DNA of 64,000 nt from Candidatus Kapaibacterium sp. (GCA_023957315.1 JAMLHE010000003.1:1-64000); one strand, 5' to 3'; positions 26,001 to 34,977 are shown, counted from the first letter of the stretch. Notes: generated by a model not told the origin, from the sequence alone. Made by a program: numbers and translations.

Positions 26001-28618
26001 ACAATACCATACCCGAAACGAGTAATTTCATTGTTATGAATCTTAATGTTATGGATTGATATTGTATCCAAATTAAATGGATTAGAACCAAGGGTTCTGT
26101 CTATCGGAGGTACGTTACGCACAACAATACCGGCTGAATAGGTACCTAAGGCACTTCTGTCAGCTTCGAATGAAAATTTTGATAAGAATGAACTATATGT
26201 TGTCAGAGGAATACGACACAAGTATGACGGTGTTTGATTTATTCCGTCTTCAATCAAGCAGTCCTTGATTGTGATGTTGTGTGCACCTGTTCCGAGATAG
26301 AATACAGCTCTAAATTGGCTTGGTGTATTTAAAGTAAATCTGAGCGATTTTTTAACACCACCGTCAAAAGTGATGTATCCTGATGGATTTGCATATCTTT
26401 TTACCATTGATTGTGTAACACCCACAATAGGTGCGTTTACATTAGCAGGGATAATATTTTGTGCAATAAAAATACCTATACCGCTTGCAGATGACAAATT
26501 GATTGTTACTGCTCCTCTTGCAGATTCGAGAGGATTGACGGTGAAAGTAACAGGATTTTCGGCACTCAATCCGATTATCGTAGATGATAAATCAATTGCC
26601 GGGTCATCCATAAGCAGATTACCTTCATAATAATTTTCATCATTCATCCAGAATATCACAGGACCGCTTATACCTTGTTGGTACATGGCGCTAACCGCTT
26701 CTGTGATAGTTTTGAAGTTACTGCCTGCTGCTTGAGAAATTGTATAAGTTCCCCGCATACCTGCTGTAACAGCGAAAGAAGTGATTAGTGTGTTGTTACC
26801 GGGTACTTCATCTCCGGGAGCATGAATATAAAATGTAACTGTATAATTACCTGTTAATTCAGGTATAAATGAATTGGGCCAAAATACATCAAGCGTATTT
26901 ACAATACCACTCGGTATATTACCAACCGGAACAGTGTCAACGAAAACTACTTCGCCATTAGGGTCTTTAATTTCAACAGAAGCCCATGTGTCTGAAACAT
27001 CAGATACACCATTATTTATTAGTTTAACACCCACTCTTACAGGTCTTTGTAAATAGATTTGACCGATAGGAGATAATAATTGACCAACTTGAGCTTCAAT
27101 TGCATAACCGACTTCAAAAGGCTTAGCGGGGTCACCGTCTCTCGGGAAAACATTGTTAGCCATGAATTTATCTAAATCAAGATTATCAAAGTTAACTCGT
27201 ACACGGATAGAATATTTCCCAACTTCTGATGGGAAAAAAGCATTCATAGCTAATTCGCGTTCTTCAAGATATTTTATAGGGTTACTTCCCAAATCAAATG
27301 GTTTTGCCATAGGATTTCCGACTAACTGACCACTTTCATTATAAATATATGCTGTTGCAGTAAATTTAGTAATATCATCAGCACCTTGATTCTTGACTCT
27401 GATTCTTATTGGAACACCACTACCAAATAATTGGTAAATAGAACCCGGTGTATTGATTGGCTCGATGACATTAAGTATAGCTAAGTCACTCGGGAAAGCA
27501 ACTGTAAATACTGAAGAAACTGTATGGTTGTAAGGAGTACCATCAAGATATTCCAAAATTGCAGTTACTCTGTACTCACCACTTGGCAATTCACTGATAT
27601 TCGTCATATCCAATGCACCATCGGAAAGTCTTCCTGCAATACCTTTAGCATGTGGCATGAAATATCTGATACCTGTTCCTATAGGTTGTGGATTAGGTAC
27701 GACTTGCTCACTACTCAAAGCGTCATTTTCATTTACAGCGGTGTAAATTACTTTTTCATCAGGTGTGCCCAATGGACCTATAATGCTATAACGTACAGTA
27801 ATAGCCTTGTGTTCGGCGGAACGACTTATACGTACAAATGGATGTTGTTCTCCGGTATAAACTTTACCGTTAGCAAGGACAGCATTTTGGTCAGGATAAA
27901 TACCTGAAATACGCGGTAAAGATGTCAAAGTAAACGAACGACCACTATAGAAATATTTAATAGCATCTTTTGTCAACCATGAATTAACATTTGGGTTACT
28001 ATTGCCATAGTAAAATGTAGAAGGCTGATATGGAGCATTAGGTTGAATATTGATATAGCGTGTTGTACCTGCGCCTTCAAAATATAAGAACCCATCTTGA
28101 CCTGTACCACCAAATCCCGAAACTCTATTATAAATGATTTTTACTTCATTTGTTGTTTCGTAGAATTTAATCTGTGCATCTATAAGAGCACCTGAAAAGT
28201 CTGTCACAATTCGGAAACCGAGGTGTTCGATAGTCAGAACTCTGAACGGAGCCGCACCGGTAACTTTATAAGACAACATACCTTCCGTAAACAAATCTCT
28301 CTTATACCAAGATATGATATTTGTTGTTTGAGGAAAGTTAGGCAAATTAGCCTGAGCGGCATTAATTCTTAGGTAGCCGTCACCATACACGTATAAATTC
28401 GATACATTTGTACCGTCATATTGAAAGGTGAATGGCATGGGTATTTGTCTCCATGGGTTATCTCCATTGCCGATTAATACAGGGTCAACAAGGGGTGTCC
28501 ATATTTCTGCTTCCTCACGGATAGTAGAATTAAGGATCAACTGTGCACTCATTGATGCTACCGATAAGTAAAATATGCTTACCAGCAAGAAACTCTTGAG
28601 TATATTGTTTGTTCTCAC
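23015..28618 (-). CDS. Very large secreted T9SS protein with beta-helix region
   Basis: The protein has 1867 residues. It starts at a GTG fixed by an excellent GGAGG site 7 bases upstream, with a signal peptide ending SMSAQ. The N-terminal domain (to about 230) is a beta-sandwich with DGTNVSNLYVYGDGYLRINA. CARDB-like Ig domains follow (about 380-620, IRVRVKNQGADD and VKLINNGVSD). Residues about 630-1240 look like a right-handed beta-helix (SGPVIFWMNDENYYEGN, ITIKDCLIEDGINQ, IHNIKIHNNEITRFG), closed by DIDGKLRGMAGERYDIGAVE, the usual end of such regions in T9SS proteins. A fibronectin-like domain spans about 1670-1770, and the type A sorting domain about 1785-1867 (IQPNPVSTTADV to LTTKLTVVK). 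The beta-helix suggests polysaccharide binding or cleavage, but no lyase or hydrolase site can be named. It forms a single-gene unit with its own terminator. Confidence 0.88.
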   Translation of the reverse strand: MRTNNILKSFLLVSIFYLSVASMSAQLILNSTIREEAEIWTPLVDPVLIGNGDNPWRQIPMPFTFQYDGTNVSNLYVYGDGYLRINAAQANLPNFPQTTNIISWYKRDLFTEGMLSYKVTGAAPFRVLTIEHLGFRIVTDFSGALIDAQIKFYETTNEVKIIYNRVSGFGGTGQDGFLYFEGAGTTRYINIQPNAPYQPSTFYYGNSNPNVNSWLTKDAIKYFYSGRSFTLTSLPRISGIYPDQNAVLANGKVYTGEQHPFVRISRSAEHKAITVRYSIIGPLGTPDEKVIYTAVNENDALSSEQVVPNPQPIGTGIRYFMPHAKGIAGRLSDGALDMTNISELPSGEYRVTAILEYLDGTPYNHTVSSVFTVAFPSDLAILNVIEPINTPGSIYQLFGSGVPIRIRVKNQGADDITKFTATAYIYNESGQLVGNPMAKPFDLGSNPIKYLEERELAMNAFFPSEVGKYSIRVRVNFDNLDLDKFMANNVFPRDGDPAKPFEVGYAIEAQVGQLLSPIGQIYLQRPVRVGVKLINNGVSDVSDTWASVEIKDPNGEVVFVDTVPVGNIPSGIVNTLDVFWPNSFIPELTGNYTVTFYIHAPGDEVPGNNTLITSFAVTAGMRGTYTISQAAGSNFKTITEAVSAMYQQGISGPVIFWMNDENYYEGNLLMDDPAIDLSSTIIGLSAENPVTFTVNPLESARGAVTINLSSASGIGIFIAQNIIPANVNAPIVGVTQSMVKRYANPSGYITFDGGVKKSLRFTLNTPSQFRAVFYLGTGAHNITIKDCLIEDGINQTPSYLCRIPLTTYSSFLSKFSFEADRSALGTYSAGIVVRNVPPIDRTLGSNPFNLDTISIHNIKIHNNEITRFGYGIVSLGIGPLQIAGRFIYSPFYNFDNSYTSNTISSVSRAGIFLGYEKNTEVFGNRIYNINGACSHDAAGIIAGGDGTATLFPYHNIGLELSGNEISNIKASGTAYGIKVEQSRLDFFDLGEEFSFPNEDENILIVNNMVWGFEPISPATNFIGLGLFTQRVTNVVDWSGLNLTPKFADYYSRNDLITNNTIFMNDDGLVNTGALAAIAVMNTKGMVLMNNAIGIDDSQVSSESPFTTALFYYGLHPKKGGMTSDRNAYWIDTPLGSIIRFIETDEENRILEFGHKTEFTTLAQWQQWTGEDFYSVFGNFTLDYKRFGLAPYTMRINDNPVPRGSILNNRGINLEVNARDIDGKLRGMAGERYDIGAVEFDGRIFGKDLEVTAIVAPGRYKATPPLPFSDSEYIMTTSPVGVKAIVRSNGLLPVGASSVVLKIFRESPSGTYIQEGADIVAPIDKLLFADDLLIDFRTDDGINTPDNPEFFPSTYGQLRGSGYVIPDQFKSMEANVTPLYKIMVTFPADEYNANNSIEKLVRFYIKKSPIELMVSAENIQNIDSDSPIDRIAGNLNLDSIMAAFFRLGWYINLELEDPRIDVDVFDRRAWEPRSIDYTIYRSLVWVDAHDQIDGATYRLTRYDRDNIEDYLNSGTFNSKKNLLIGSQEMVRNESMDMAAWVRTNLNAKVGVPNNPLGSGASYDGKFVNGVILGRDLKFKVISTKFFGDDAPRAGLFTIDNAGVGISRIGMKYASHINDVPANNFYVADGQRVAVIATTSVKYNTILAGLDWRHWEDLSSVLRGMFDFIEMQGGNIIPVELYDFVAVPSGKRVDISWKTASEIDSDKFEIEKSEFSEAGRSFNMIESVKAIGQSSVSAQYGPFIDNDVQYGKTYVYRLKMIDRNGEFTYSDEKFVEIQGTYGAVELNSIQPNPVSTTADVSYNVSEGMNISLVVYDALGNEIQTLFNGFQNAGEHKVNVNVANMANGSYSIVLKGGNDIYLTTKLTVVK

Positions 28619-28986
28619 TACAAACCTCCAAATACAATTAATAATAAATTATTCTATTCAATCTCATAATCCAAGTAAAAAAACATGCCAATCTATCCAT
28701 TCCGGCAGAATGAATTATCAACATTACACATAAAAAAGCAATTTTCAATAATTTCTTCAACAAATTATACTTTTTCTATCATACAAAATTAATAAAAAAG
28801 TAGAAACAAACTAACTTAAAAGTATATTTTCAAAATATTTTTTCATTATCTAATATAATAACATTATTTTAGAATGAGTTGAAATATTTGTAATTGAATA
28901 ACTTTTTATTCCCTAAAGCATAAATTTCAAGTTCAACATGTTTAGAATAATCAACATATGTGTAATTTTCTTAACACTATCATAAT
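28619..28986. other. AT-rich divergent promoter region between the giant T9SS gene and ruvB
   Basis: These 368 bases separate two divergent genes and must hold both promoters. Apart from the ribosome site of the minus-strand gene (CCTCC at 28626-28630) I find no coding frame, RNA gene or strong hairpin, and no convincing match to the TTTG-N19-TAnnTTTG consensus. Confidence 0.6.
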
Positions 28987-30006
28987 ATGGAAACCAGAAA
29001 ATCAGAAATCACGAATCCTATCAAACATAATGACGATTCAGATAATAAATTAAGACCAGTTTCTTTTGATGACTTTACGGGGCAAAACAAAATTGTCGAA
29101 AATCTAAAAGTTTTCATTGCTGCAGCATTGAAGCGTTCTGAACCATTAGACCACGTTTTGCTTACAGGACCTCCAGGGTTGGGCAAGACGACATTAAGTC
29201 ATATTATTTCCAGAGAAATGAATGCTGAACTCAAAATCACGTCAGGTCCTGTCCTCGAAAAAGCCGGCGATTTAGCCGGATTGTTGACAAACCTTGGTGA
29301 AGGTGATGTTTTATTCATAGACGAAATACATAGATTAAGTAATGTAGTCGAAGAATATTTATATTCGGCAATGGAAGATTACAAGATTGATATCATGATA
29401 GATTCAGGACCTTCGGCACGCTCTATTCAAATCACAGTGCCACCGTTCACTCTTATTGGAGCGACTACAAGAGCAGGATTGCTAACTTCGCCCCTATTGT
29501 CTCGATTTGGGATTGTGAACCGATTAGATTATTACGAACCGAAGGAATTGACAATCGTTGTGCTGCGGAGCGCTCAAATTTTAGATGTACCCATCACCGA
29601 AGAAGCCGCATTTGAATTAGCTCGTCGTTCGCGTGGTACTCCGAGAATCGCAAATAGACTGCTCAAAAGAACCCGCGATTTTGCACAAATTTTAGCCGAT
29701 GGCAAGATTGATTTGAAAATTGCTGAAATATCTCTTGCAAGATTAGACGTTGATGATTTTGGACTTGATGATATGGACAAAAGAATCTTGCTGACTATAA
29801 TCAATAAATTTGATGGCGGACCGGTCGGACTTAATTCAATTTCAGCAGCAGTTGGCGAAGATTCCGGAGCAATCGAAGAAGTTTATGAGCCATTTTTGAT
29901 TCAACAAGGATTTTTGCAGAGAACACCCAAAGGTAGAATCGCTACCAAAAGAGCTTACGAACACCTTGAAATCTATAAAAAAAGCGAAGACAATCTTTTC
30001 AAATAG
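28987..30006 (+). CDS. ruvB: Holliday junction branch migration ATPase RuvB
   Basis: This hexameric motor drives branch migration of Holliday junctions together with RuvA. The 339-residue protein has [12 protein letters not shown] at the start, Walker [16 protein letters not shown], Walker [10 protein letters not shown], sensor 1 ([16 protein letters not shown]), the arginine finger region (SRFG) and the winged helix at the end ([17 protein letters not shown]). Length and motifs are standard. ruvA and ruvC are not next to it. The stop is 34 bases from the convergent CsgG-like gene. Confidence 0.97.
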   Translation: METRKSEITNPIKHNDDSDNKLRPVSFDDFTGQNKIVENLKVFIAAALKRSEPLDHVLLTGPPGLGKTTLSHIISREMNAELKITSGPVLEKAGDLAGLLTNLGEGDVLFIDEIHRLSNVVEEYLYSAMEDYKIDIMIDSGPSARSIQITVPPFTLIGATTRAGLLTSPLLSRFGIVNRLDYYEPKELTIVVLRSAQILDVPITEEAAFELARRSRGTPRIANRLLKRTRDFAQILADGKIDLKIAEISLARLDVDDFGLDDMDKRILLTIINKFDGGPVGLNSISAAVGEDSGAIEEVYEPFLIQQGFLQRTPKGRIATKRAYEHLEIYKKSEDNLFK

Positions 30007-30040
30007 TTTATCTCCGCTTTTCAAAAAATGTAAATATTGA

Positions 30041-30535
30041 CTACATAATACCCGGACGCACGATACTTACGATTTCATCAATTGCTTCGTAGGCTTCGTC
30101 AATATTTTTGAACAGATTCGGTGCTTGATACTTAGGGTGTGGCAATTTGAGCCTGACATCATACAATGCAGCCTTTATCAAAATACTGCCCCCTTCTATT
30201 ACAAAAGAACCTGAAATCACCTGTTTGATATTAAGTTTAGTTATAGCTTTCCACATATCAGTAAAGTACTGTGGGTTTGATGGGTCTAAATTGTATTCGG
30301 CGAGTGCAATCTCAAGTGAATCTATCGGCACGACCCTGTAGTTTGATTCATCAGGGTCAGCAGCTTTGAGTGCTTGAGTCAACGAGTCTTGCAGGCTATA
30401 ACACCATACATTATACTCATATTTACCGTCGTTGTTCTGAAAAGGCAGAACAGCTATTCGAGTTTGTGCTAAAGTCGATGATACAGTTAAAACCAACATT
30501 ATAGCCATAAACGCGAAGGTGGATATCTTTTTCAT
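30041..30535 (-). CDS. Secreted CsgG/TolB-N-terminal-like protein
   Basis: The 164-residue protein has a signal peptide cleaved after TLAQ and no lipobox. The mature part opens with TRIAVLPFQNNDGKYEY, the alpha/beta fold start seen in CsgG, FlgO and TolB N-terminal domains, followed by DSLTQALKA and INIKQVISGSFVIEGG-like strands. It is too short to be a CsgG channel and probably represents only the ligand or partner-binding domain. It lies 13 bases downstream of the HPt gene on the same strand, so the two are probably co-transcribed. The function is unknown; a periplasmic adaptor is a guess. Confidence 0.65.
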   Translation of the reverse strand: MKKISTFAFMAIMLVLTVSSTLAQTRIAVLPFQNNDGKYEYNVWCYSLQDSLTQALKAADPDESNYRVVPIDSLEIALAEYNLDPSNPQYFTDMWKAITKLNIKQVISGSFVIEGGSILIKAALYDVRLKLPHPKYQAPNLFKNIDEAYEAIDEIVSIVRPGIM

Positions 30536-30548
30536 AGTTTTTCACCTA

Positions 30549-30917
30549 TTATTGTACGTATAAATTATTGACGATTAAATATTCTTTAAGTTTCTCGAAA
30601 TGTGATATAAGAATTGGTTCCATTTCAGCGGCTTTTTCCCAGTTCTTTTCTTTTGCAAATCCCATAATCTGAATACCCAAATCTCCCACCTCGTTCATAC
30701 CGAATTGGTAACAAGACCCTTTCAGAGTATGTGCCATTCGGTACAACTCTTCGGATTTCTGTTCATCTATCAATTTTTTGTATTGACTTTTCAAATCGTC
30801 AATCCAAGTATCAACAAATTCAGGCAACAATTCTCTAACAAACGGGTCTTCAGGAATATTCAAATTATCCTCCACTTCAATAAGTGTAAATTTAATGGAA
30901 ATTTTGCTATCAAACAA
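30549..30917 (-). CDS. Histidine phosphotransfer (HPt) protein
   Basis: The 122-residue helical protein has the HPt active-site motif AHTLKGSCYQFG with the phosphorylatable His at residue 63, preceded by FVDTWIDDLKSQYKKLIDEQ and followed by a C-terminal helix pair. Such proteins relay phosphate between receiver domains in multistep phosphorelays. A receiver plus histidine kinase hybrid is encoded about 3 kb away on the same strand and is a possible partner, though not in the same operon. The start ATG has only a weak ribosome site. Confidence 0.85.
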   Translation of the reverse strand: MFDSKISIKFTLIEVEDNLNIPEDPFVRELLPEFVDTWIDDLKSQYKKLIDEQKSEELYRMAHTLKGSCYQFGMNEVGDLGIQIMGFAKEKNWEKAAEMEPILISHFEKLKEYLIVNNLYVQ

Positions 30918-30942
30918 ATTATTTCGTAAAAAAAATTATAAT

Positions 30943-31351
30943 GAAGAAAGCTATAAGCCGAATTCTGTCTTCGATTCTGGAATCGGAGGCAGTCATTTAT
31001 CTAGAACTAACGTCACCGTCAGCTTCAAGCGGTCTACCCGAATATCGTAATTAAAATCGAGGAAACTTCGACGGCTTACGCCCGATATCCCTATTTGACC
31101 TTGCTCCGAGCGGGGTTTACCCGACATTGTAGTCACCTACGATGCCGATAGCTTCTTAGTTCTATCTTTTCACCCTTACCTCCATGACCTCTCTTTCGAG
31201 AGCGGATTGGCGGTTATTTTCTGCGGCACTTTCCGTCAACTTTCTCTGATAAATCAAAAATCGTCGCCTTCGCGTTACGAAGCGCCCTGTTTCCCGGAGT
31301 TCGGACTTTCCTCATCGTGCATTATGCACAACGCGACTGCCCGCTTTCCCC
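30943..31351 (-). ncRNA. rnpB: RNase P RNA (bacterial type A)
   Basis: Read on the minus strand, the RNA begins near GGGGAAAGCGGGCAG and carries the universal block GAGGAAAGTCCGAACTCC (31313-31296). It ends with ACAGAATTCGGCTTAT, the conserved CR-V/P4 partner. GAAAGC near the 5' end (31348-31343) pairs with GCTTTC near the 3' end (30951-30946) to form helix P1. About 409 nucleotides. A T-rich tract follows the 3' end. The 5' end is only 11 bases past the stop codon of the zinc-ribbon gene, so the promoter must lie within that coding sequence, or the RNA is cut from a longer transcript. The RNA is the catalytic subunit that matures tRNA 5' ends. Confidence 0.95.
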
Positions 31352-31362
31352 ATTAATATAAA

Positions 31363-32097
31363 TTATGCAATTTCTTCAAATTCAATAACACAATCTTCCG
31401 GAACTAACAATCTTCCACAACTTTCACAAAAATACAAAGTATTCAGATTATTTCTAACTTCAACAATAATTTGCGCAGGAATTGCGTTGAAACATCCCGA
31501 ACAACTGTTTTTTCTAATAAGTACTGCTGCATCGCGGTGCATTATTCTAATTCGTTCATAATCTGAAATGAATTTTTTAGGAATAGTATTCAATACTGTA
31601 CCTCTTTTTTCTCTCAGTGAGCTGAGCTCTCTGTCTTGGTCTCCAGCCAAACGTTGAACTTCTTCAAATTTGTCATCAAGTTCTTTTTGTGCTTCGTTCA
31701 TTTCTGCAGTTTGTTGGTTCAGGATGTTCATCAAATTTTCTTCTTTGATTCCTTCTGTACGCATTCTGTCAGCTAACTTTTCGTGCTCAGTTTTAAGATG
31801 ATTAATTTCGTTAGTTATTGCATCAAACTCTTTGTTGTTCCGAACTTTGAACTGTTGTTGAGTGAGTTTGTCCTCTTTGTCTTTTAGTTCTACCAAGGTT
31901 CTTTTAGCCTTCTTGATAAAATCACGAATTTCTTCGACAATAGTTTCGGTTTCGTTTACGAGAAGCTTTTTATCATTCAATTTTGCTTCTTTTTTCTTGA
32001 TTTGTTCGGGCAAATCACCGTAATCTTCAATTAGTTCATCAAGCCGTTCATCAATTGCGGCAAGTAAAGCGATATTATAGATGTGAGATTCCATCAA
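31363..32097 (-). CDS. Coiled-coil protein with C-terminal C4 zinc ribbon (DUF164/zf-RING_7)
   Basis: Of 244 residues, about 10-180 are heptad-rich coiled coil (for example KLNDKKLLVNETETIVEEI and LDDKFEEVQRLAGD). The end carries a zinc ribbon with Cys199, Cys202, Cys224 and Cys227 (CSGCFNAIPAQ, then FCESCGRLL). This is the CT398-like hairpin family, whose role is not settled; proposed partners include secretion and transcription components. It follows the Nif3-family gene after a 2-base gap and precedes rnpB, an order seen in many bacteria. Confidence 0.88.
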   Translation of the reverse strand: MMESHIYNIALLAAIDERLDELIEDYGDLPEQIKKKEAKLNDKKLLVNETETIVEEIRDFIKKAKRTLVELKDKEDKLTQQQFKVRNNKEFDAITNEINHLKTEHEKLADRMRTEGIKEENLMNILNQQTAEMNEAQKELDDKFEEVQRLAGDQDRELSSLREKRGTVLNTIPKKFISDYERIRIMHRDAAVLIRKNSCSGCFNAIPAQIIVEVRNNLNTLYFCESCGRLLVPEDCVIEFEEIA

Positions 32098-32099
32098 TC

Positions 32100-32957
32100 C
32101 TAACCATTATTTATTTTTAAATTGTTACTCTGTTTTTCGATGTACTGCGAAGTATTCGGATAATATTTCACAGGATTAGTGTAAGTTTTTGAAAGCTCAA
32201 ATTCAACATCGTAATCTCTGAAGACTACTTTTAATTGATTATAGAGTGCTTCCGAAACAAATTGTTCTGTCTCGTAATGTCCCGGGTCTATCAACATCAT
32301 TTTGCCTACAAAGGCATGAAAAGTATGATAACTGATGTCACTTGTGATTAAAACATCAGCCTTAGTTTTTGCCACATCGTTTAAAAATGATGTACCACTA
32401 CCGCCGATTACTGCAACTTTCTGTACTTCAGAACCATTCCCCATATTGTAACGTAAGGGAGATTTGAAAACTTGACTACATAATTCAACAAAATTTTCTA
32501 CACTAGTTGGTTTTGGTAATATGCCAACTAATCCCATGCCTTTTTCAGCATAATTTGGGTCAGAAACTATAAATTTTCTGTTCATCAAACCAAGATTATC
32601 CGCAATCAATGTGTTTGTACCGTTTTTATGTGAATCAAAATTTGTATGTACCACAAAGTGCATAATGTCGTTCTTAATCAGTTTAGATGCCAGTTTTCCA
32701 ACCCTTTCGTCATTCGTAATAGCTTGCAAAGGCTTGTAAATCAGCGGATGAAAAGTTAAGATACAGTTTATATCATTTTTGCAAGCTTCGTCAATCACAT
32801 CATCAGTTAATTCGTAAGCTACTAATATTTTAGAAACTTCCTCAACCGAACTTTGCACCTGCAACCCTATCCTATCCCCATCCATACTGCTATTTGGAGG
32901 ATAACATTCATCAATTATCGTTATGAAACTTTGATAGTTCATCAAAACTTTTTTCAT
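32100..32957 (-). CDS. Nif3-like dinuclear metal-centre protein
   Basis: The 285-residue protein belongs to the NIF3/YbgI (GTP cyclohydrolase I type 2) family. Landmarks: DRIGLQVQSSVEEVSKILVAYELTDDVIDEA, the metal-binding LTFHPLIYKPL, HFVVHTNFDSHKNGTN, and GHYETEQFVSEAL near the end with the His and Glu ligands. Typical members bind two metal ions in a toroidal hexamer; the true reaction is uncertain. This copy is the short form without the inserted PII-like domain. An alternative start at MNYQSF would remove 5 residues. It is coupled to the downstream zinc-ribbon gene. Confidence 0.9.
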   Translation of the reverse strand: MKKVLMNYQSFITIIDECYPPNSSMDGDRIGLQVQSSVEEVSKILVAYELTDDVIDEACKNDINCILTFHPLIYKPLQAITNDERVGKLASKLIKNDIMHFVVHTNFDSHKNGTNTLIADNLGLMNRKFIVSDPNYAEKGMGLVGILPKPTSVENFVELCSQVFKSPLRYNMGNGSEVQKVAVIGGSGTSFLNDVAKTKADVLITSDISYHTFHAFVGKMMLIDPGHYETEQFVSEALYNQLKVVFRDYDVEFELSKTYTNPVKYYPNTSQYIEKQSNNLKINNG

Positions 32958-33096
32958 TTATGCAAATTTTGTTCATGTAAAATTACGAAAGTTATGATTG
33001 CTAAACAATTACAATTATCAGTTAATATGAAATATTCCTTACAAATAACTTTGTTTGCTTTACGTTTTATCTTTTGAAACACTTATTGGATGTACA

Positions 33097-33831
33097 ATGA
33101 CAAAACTATTTTTAGCTACAACTATCATTTTTATTATTTTTCATCAAATCACTTTTTCTCAACAAAAAGGTGGAGAATCGAAATCATTCAATCCGGATTC
33201 GGTTATTATTTTTGAATCTCCCCGTCCATTAGTGGAAGCTTTGAAGACTGAAAGTAGTATAAATTATGCTTTGGGTGGTGACCTTTTGATTTCGGATAGC
33301 GGATTTGGGATTGGATTTTTTTATCATAGATTTTTGAGCAACAGTACTGTGCTTTTCTCATCATTGTATATTTCAGGTGCTCGAAATTCAGATGAATTTG
33401 ACAATTACAGTGATACAAATAACACTTGGCATGTACAAAATAAAATCAATCGTTTATTCAGATTCCCCTTGATGTTCGGGGTACAACAATTGGTATTTCA
33501 GCAATCTCTCGACGAATCACTCAAGCCATTTGTCACTTTCGGATTGGGACCAACTTTTATACTCGAAAATCCCTACACATACAATAAAGTACCAAATGGC
33601 GAAATTATCGGCTGGTTCGAAGCATTTAATTATAGTCAATGGCATACACGAATGGGTGGATTCGTAGGAATAGGAGCATATTTTGGAGATATTTCCAAAT
33701 CCTTGTTCGGTGTAAATATCAAATATTACTACGTTCCTTTCGGCGACGCAGGATTAGAAAGCGTTGCCGGGCTTCCTATCAAAAATTTCGGAGGCTTGTT
33801 TATCTCACTAACTATAGGTAGTACCTATTGA
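33097..33831 (+). CDS. Probable outer-membrane beta-barrel protein
   Basis: Starting at the ATG at 33097 (an upstream in-frame TTG at 33055 would spoil the signal peptide) it has 244 residues, with a signal peptide ending ITFSQ. The mature protein alternates short aromatic-rich strands and glycines: NYALGGDLLISDSGFGIGFFY, FVTFGLGPTFILENP, MGGFVGIGAYFGD, and a final strand FGGLFISLTIGSTY. This pattern fits an 8- to 10-stranded barrel of the OmpW/outer-membrane-beta-barrel-domain type. No T9SS domain. The function is unknown. The end overlaps the convergent histidine kinase gene by 24 bases. Confidence 0.65.
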   Translation: MTKLFLATTIIFIIFHQITFSQQKGGESKSFNPDSVIIFESPRPLVEALKTESSINYALGGDLLISDSGFGIGFFYHRFLSNSTVLFSSLYISGARNSDEFDNYSDTNNTWHVQNKINRLFRFPLMFGVQQLVFQQSLDESLKPFVTFGLGPTFILENPYTYNKVPNGEIIGWFEAFNYSQWHTRMGGFVGIGAYFGDISKSLFGVNIKYYYVPFGDAGLESVAGLPIKNFGGLFISLTIGSTY

Positions 33832-34926
33832 AACACCGGGAATAGTGAACTCTACTTTCGTACCTTCGTTGTTCGAGCTTTCAATAAAAAATGTACCCGA
33901 ATGAATCTCTACGATTTTCTTAGAAATCATTAAACCAAGCCCTACGCCTTGTTGCTCATAAATTTGTCTTTCGAATTGGATATAAGCTCCTATACTATTG
34001 ATTTGTTCAGTTGACATTCCCCTTCCCAAATCAATAATTGTGAATTTTACATATCCGTCAACCAATTCGGCATTGATGCTAACTTTAGTCCCTTCATTTG
34101 AAAATTTAAAAGCATTATCAATCAATTCATCAACAACTTTGTAAAAACTTTCTGTTGACATTTCGATATATAAATCTGTGAGGTCTGATTCGATTGATAA
34201 ATCTAACAATCTGTCATATTTAGCAGCAATGTTACTCGCTATATCAATCATTACGGCAAAAGGCTCATCAGTGTGGAATGTTCGCAATAAATCACGTTTT
34301 GCCGGATTGCCTGTTATAGCTTCAATCCGTGCATAAATCAAATAGTTCTCAGTGATTTTCAACAAACGTTGGGACGATTGAATGATGTCGTTGGAAATTT
34401 CACTTATATCTTCAGCTTCTATTGAAGTGGCATTTGATAGCATATACTTTGCAGAGCCACTGATTTGGTTGAGCACAGTGCGAAATTCGTGGGGTAATGC
34501 GCTGCTAATATTTTTGCTGACCTCTTCTACTTTCTGTTGTAGATGTTGCTCCACGATTGAACTTTTTTTCCATTGGGCTTCGATCGCACTAAGCAATTCT
34601 TCACGAGTAAATGGTTTGACCAAATAGTCATCGGCACCTTTTTCCATGCCTGCTCGCATGTTTGCCTTGTCTGTAAATGCAGTCAGAAAAATAAATGGCA
34701 GAGTTCGTGTGCTTGTGTGCGTTCTCACCCTTTCGAGCACGCCATATCCGTCAAGTCCGGGCATTGATATATCGCACAATATCAAATCAGGTGGAGATTG
34801 AATTGCTAATTCAAAACCGGACAATCCATCCGGCGCAGTCAGGATTTCATAACCTTCAAATCCCAAAAGCGTTGAAGTGCTTTCCAAAATAAATTCAGCA
34901 TCATCTATTACGAGTATCTTTTTCAT
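33808..34926 (-). CDS. Hybrid receiver-histidine kinase
   Basis: This 372-residue cytoplasmic protein has an N-terminal receiver domain with the acidic pair Asp8-Asp9, phospho-acceptor Asp52 (LCDISMPGLDG), Thr82 and Lys104. A coiled linker leads to a dimerisation/phosphotransfer helix with His146 (ALPHEFRTVLNQI), then a HATPase domain with the N-box (DELIDNAFKFSN), DLGRGM and GVGLGL boxes. With all catalytic residues present it should autophosphorylate and be controlled by its own receiver domain. There is no sensor or membrane segment, so the input comes from another kinase or an HPt protein; the HPt gene about 3 kb away is a candidate. A GGGGAT ribosome site precedes the ATG. Confidence 0.92.
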   Translation of the reverse strand: MKKILVIDDAEFILESTSTLLGFEGYEILTAPDGLSGFELAIQSPPDLILCDISMPGLDGYGVLERVRTHTSTRTLPFIFLTAFTDKANMRAGMEKGADDYLVKPFTREELLSAIEAQWKKSSIVEQHLQQKVEEVSKNISSALPHEFRTVLNQISGSAKYMLSNATSIEAEDISEISNDIIQSSQRLLKITENYLIYARIEAITGNPAKRDLLRTFHTDEPFAVMIDIASNIAAKYDRLLDLSIESDLTDLYIEMSTESFYKVVDELIDNAFKFSNEGTKVSINAELVDGYVKFTIIDLGRGMSTEQINSIGAYIQFERQIYEQQGVGLGLMISKKIVEIHSGTFFIESSNNEGTKVEFTIPGVSIGTTYS

Positions 34927-34946
34927 TTCATCCCCAAATATTTTTA

Positions 34947-34977
34947 CAAAGATAACAAATTAAAATTGTTTATAAAT
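34947..34977 (-). promoter_or_regulatory. Possible promoter of the hybrid kinase gene
   Basis: On the minus strand the -7 element TATCTTTG (34954-34947) matches TAnnTTTG exactly. The -33 position 19 bases upstream reads ATTT, only a partial match. It ends 20 bases before the ATG. Confidence 0.35.

Noticed and set aside
30943..31351. Small coding genes in the rnpB interval
   Set aside because: The conserved RNase P RNA blocks and the P1 pairing explain the stretch.
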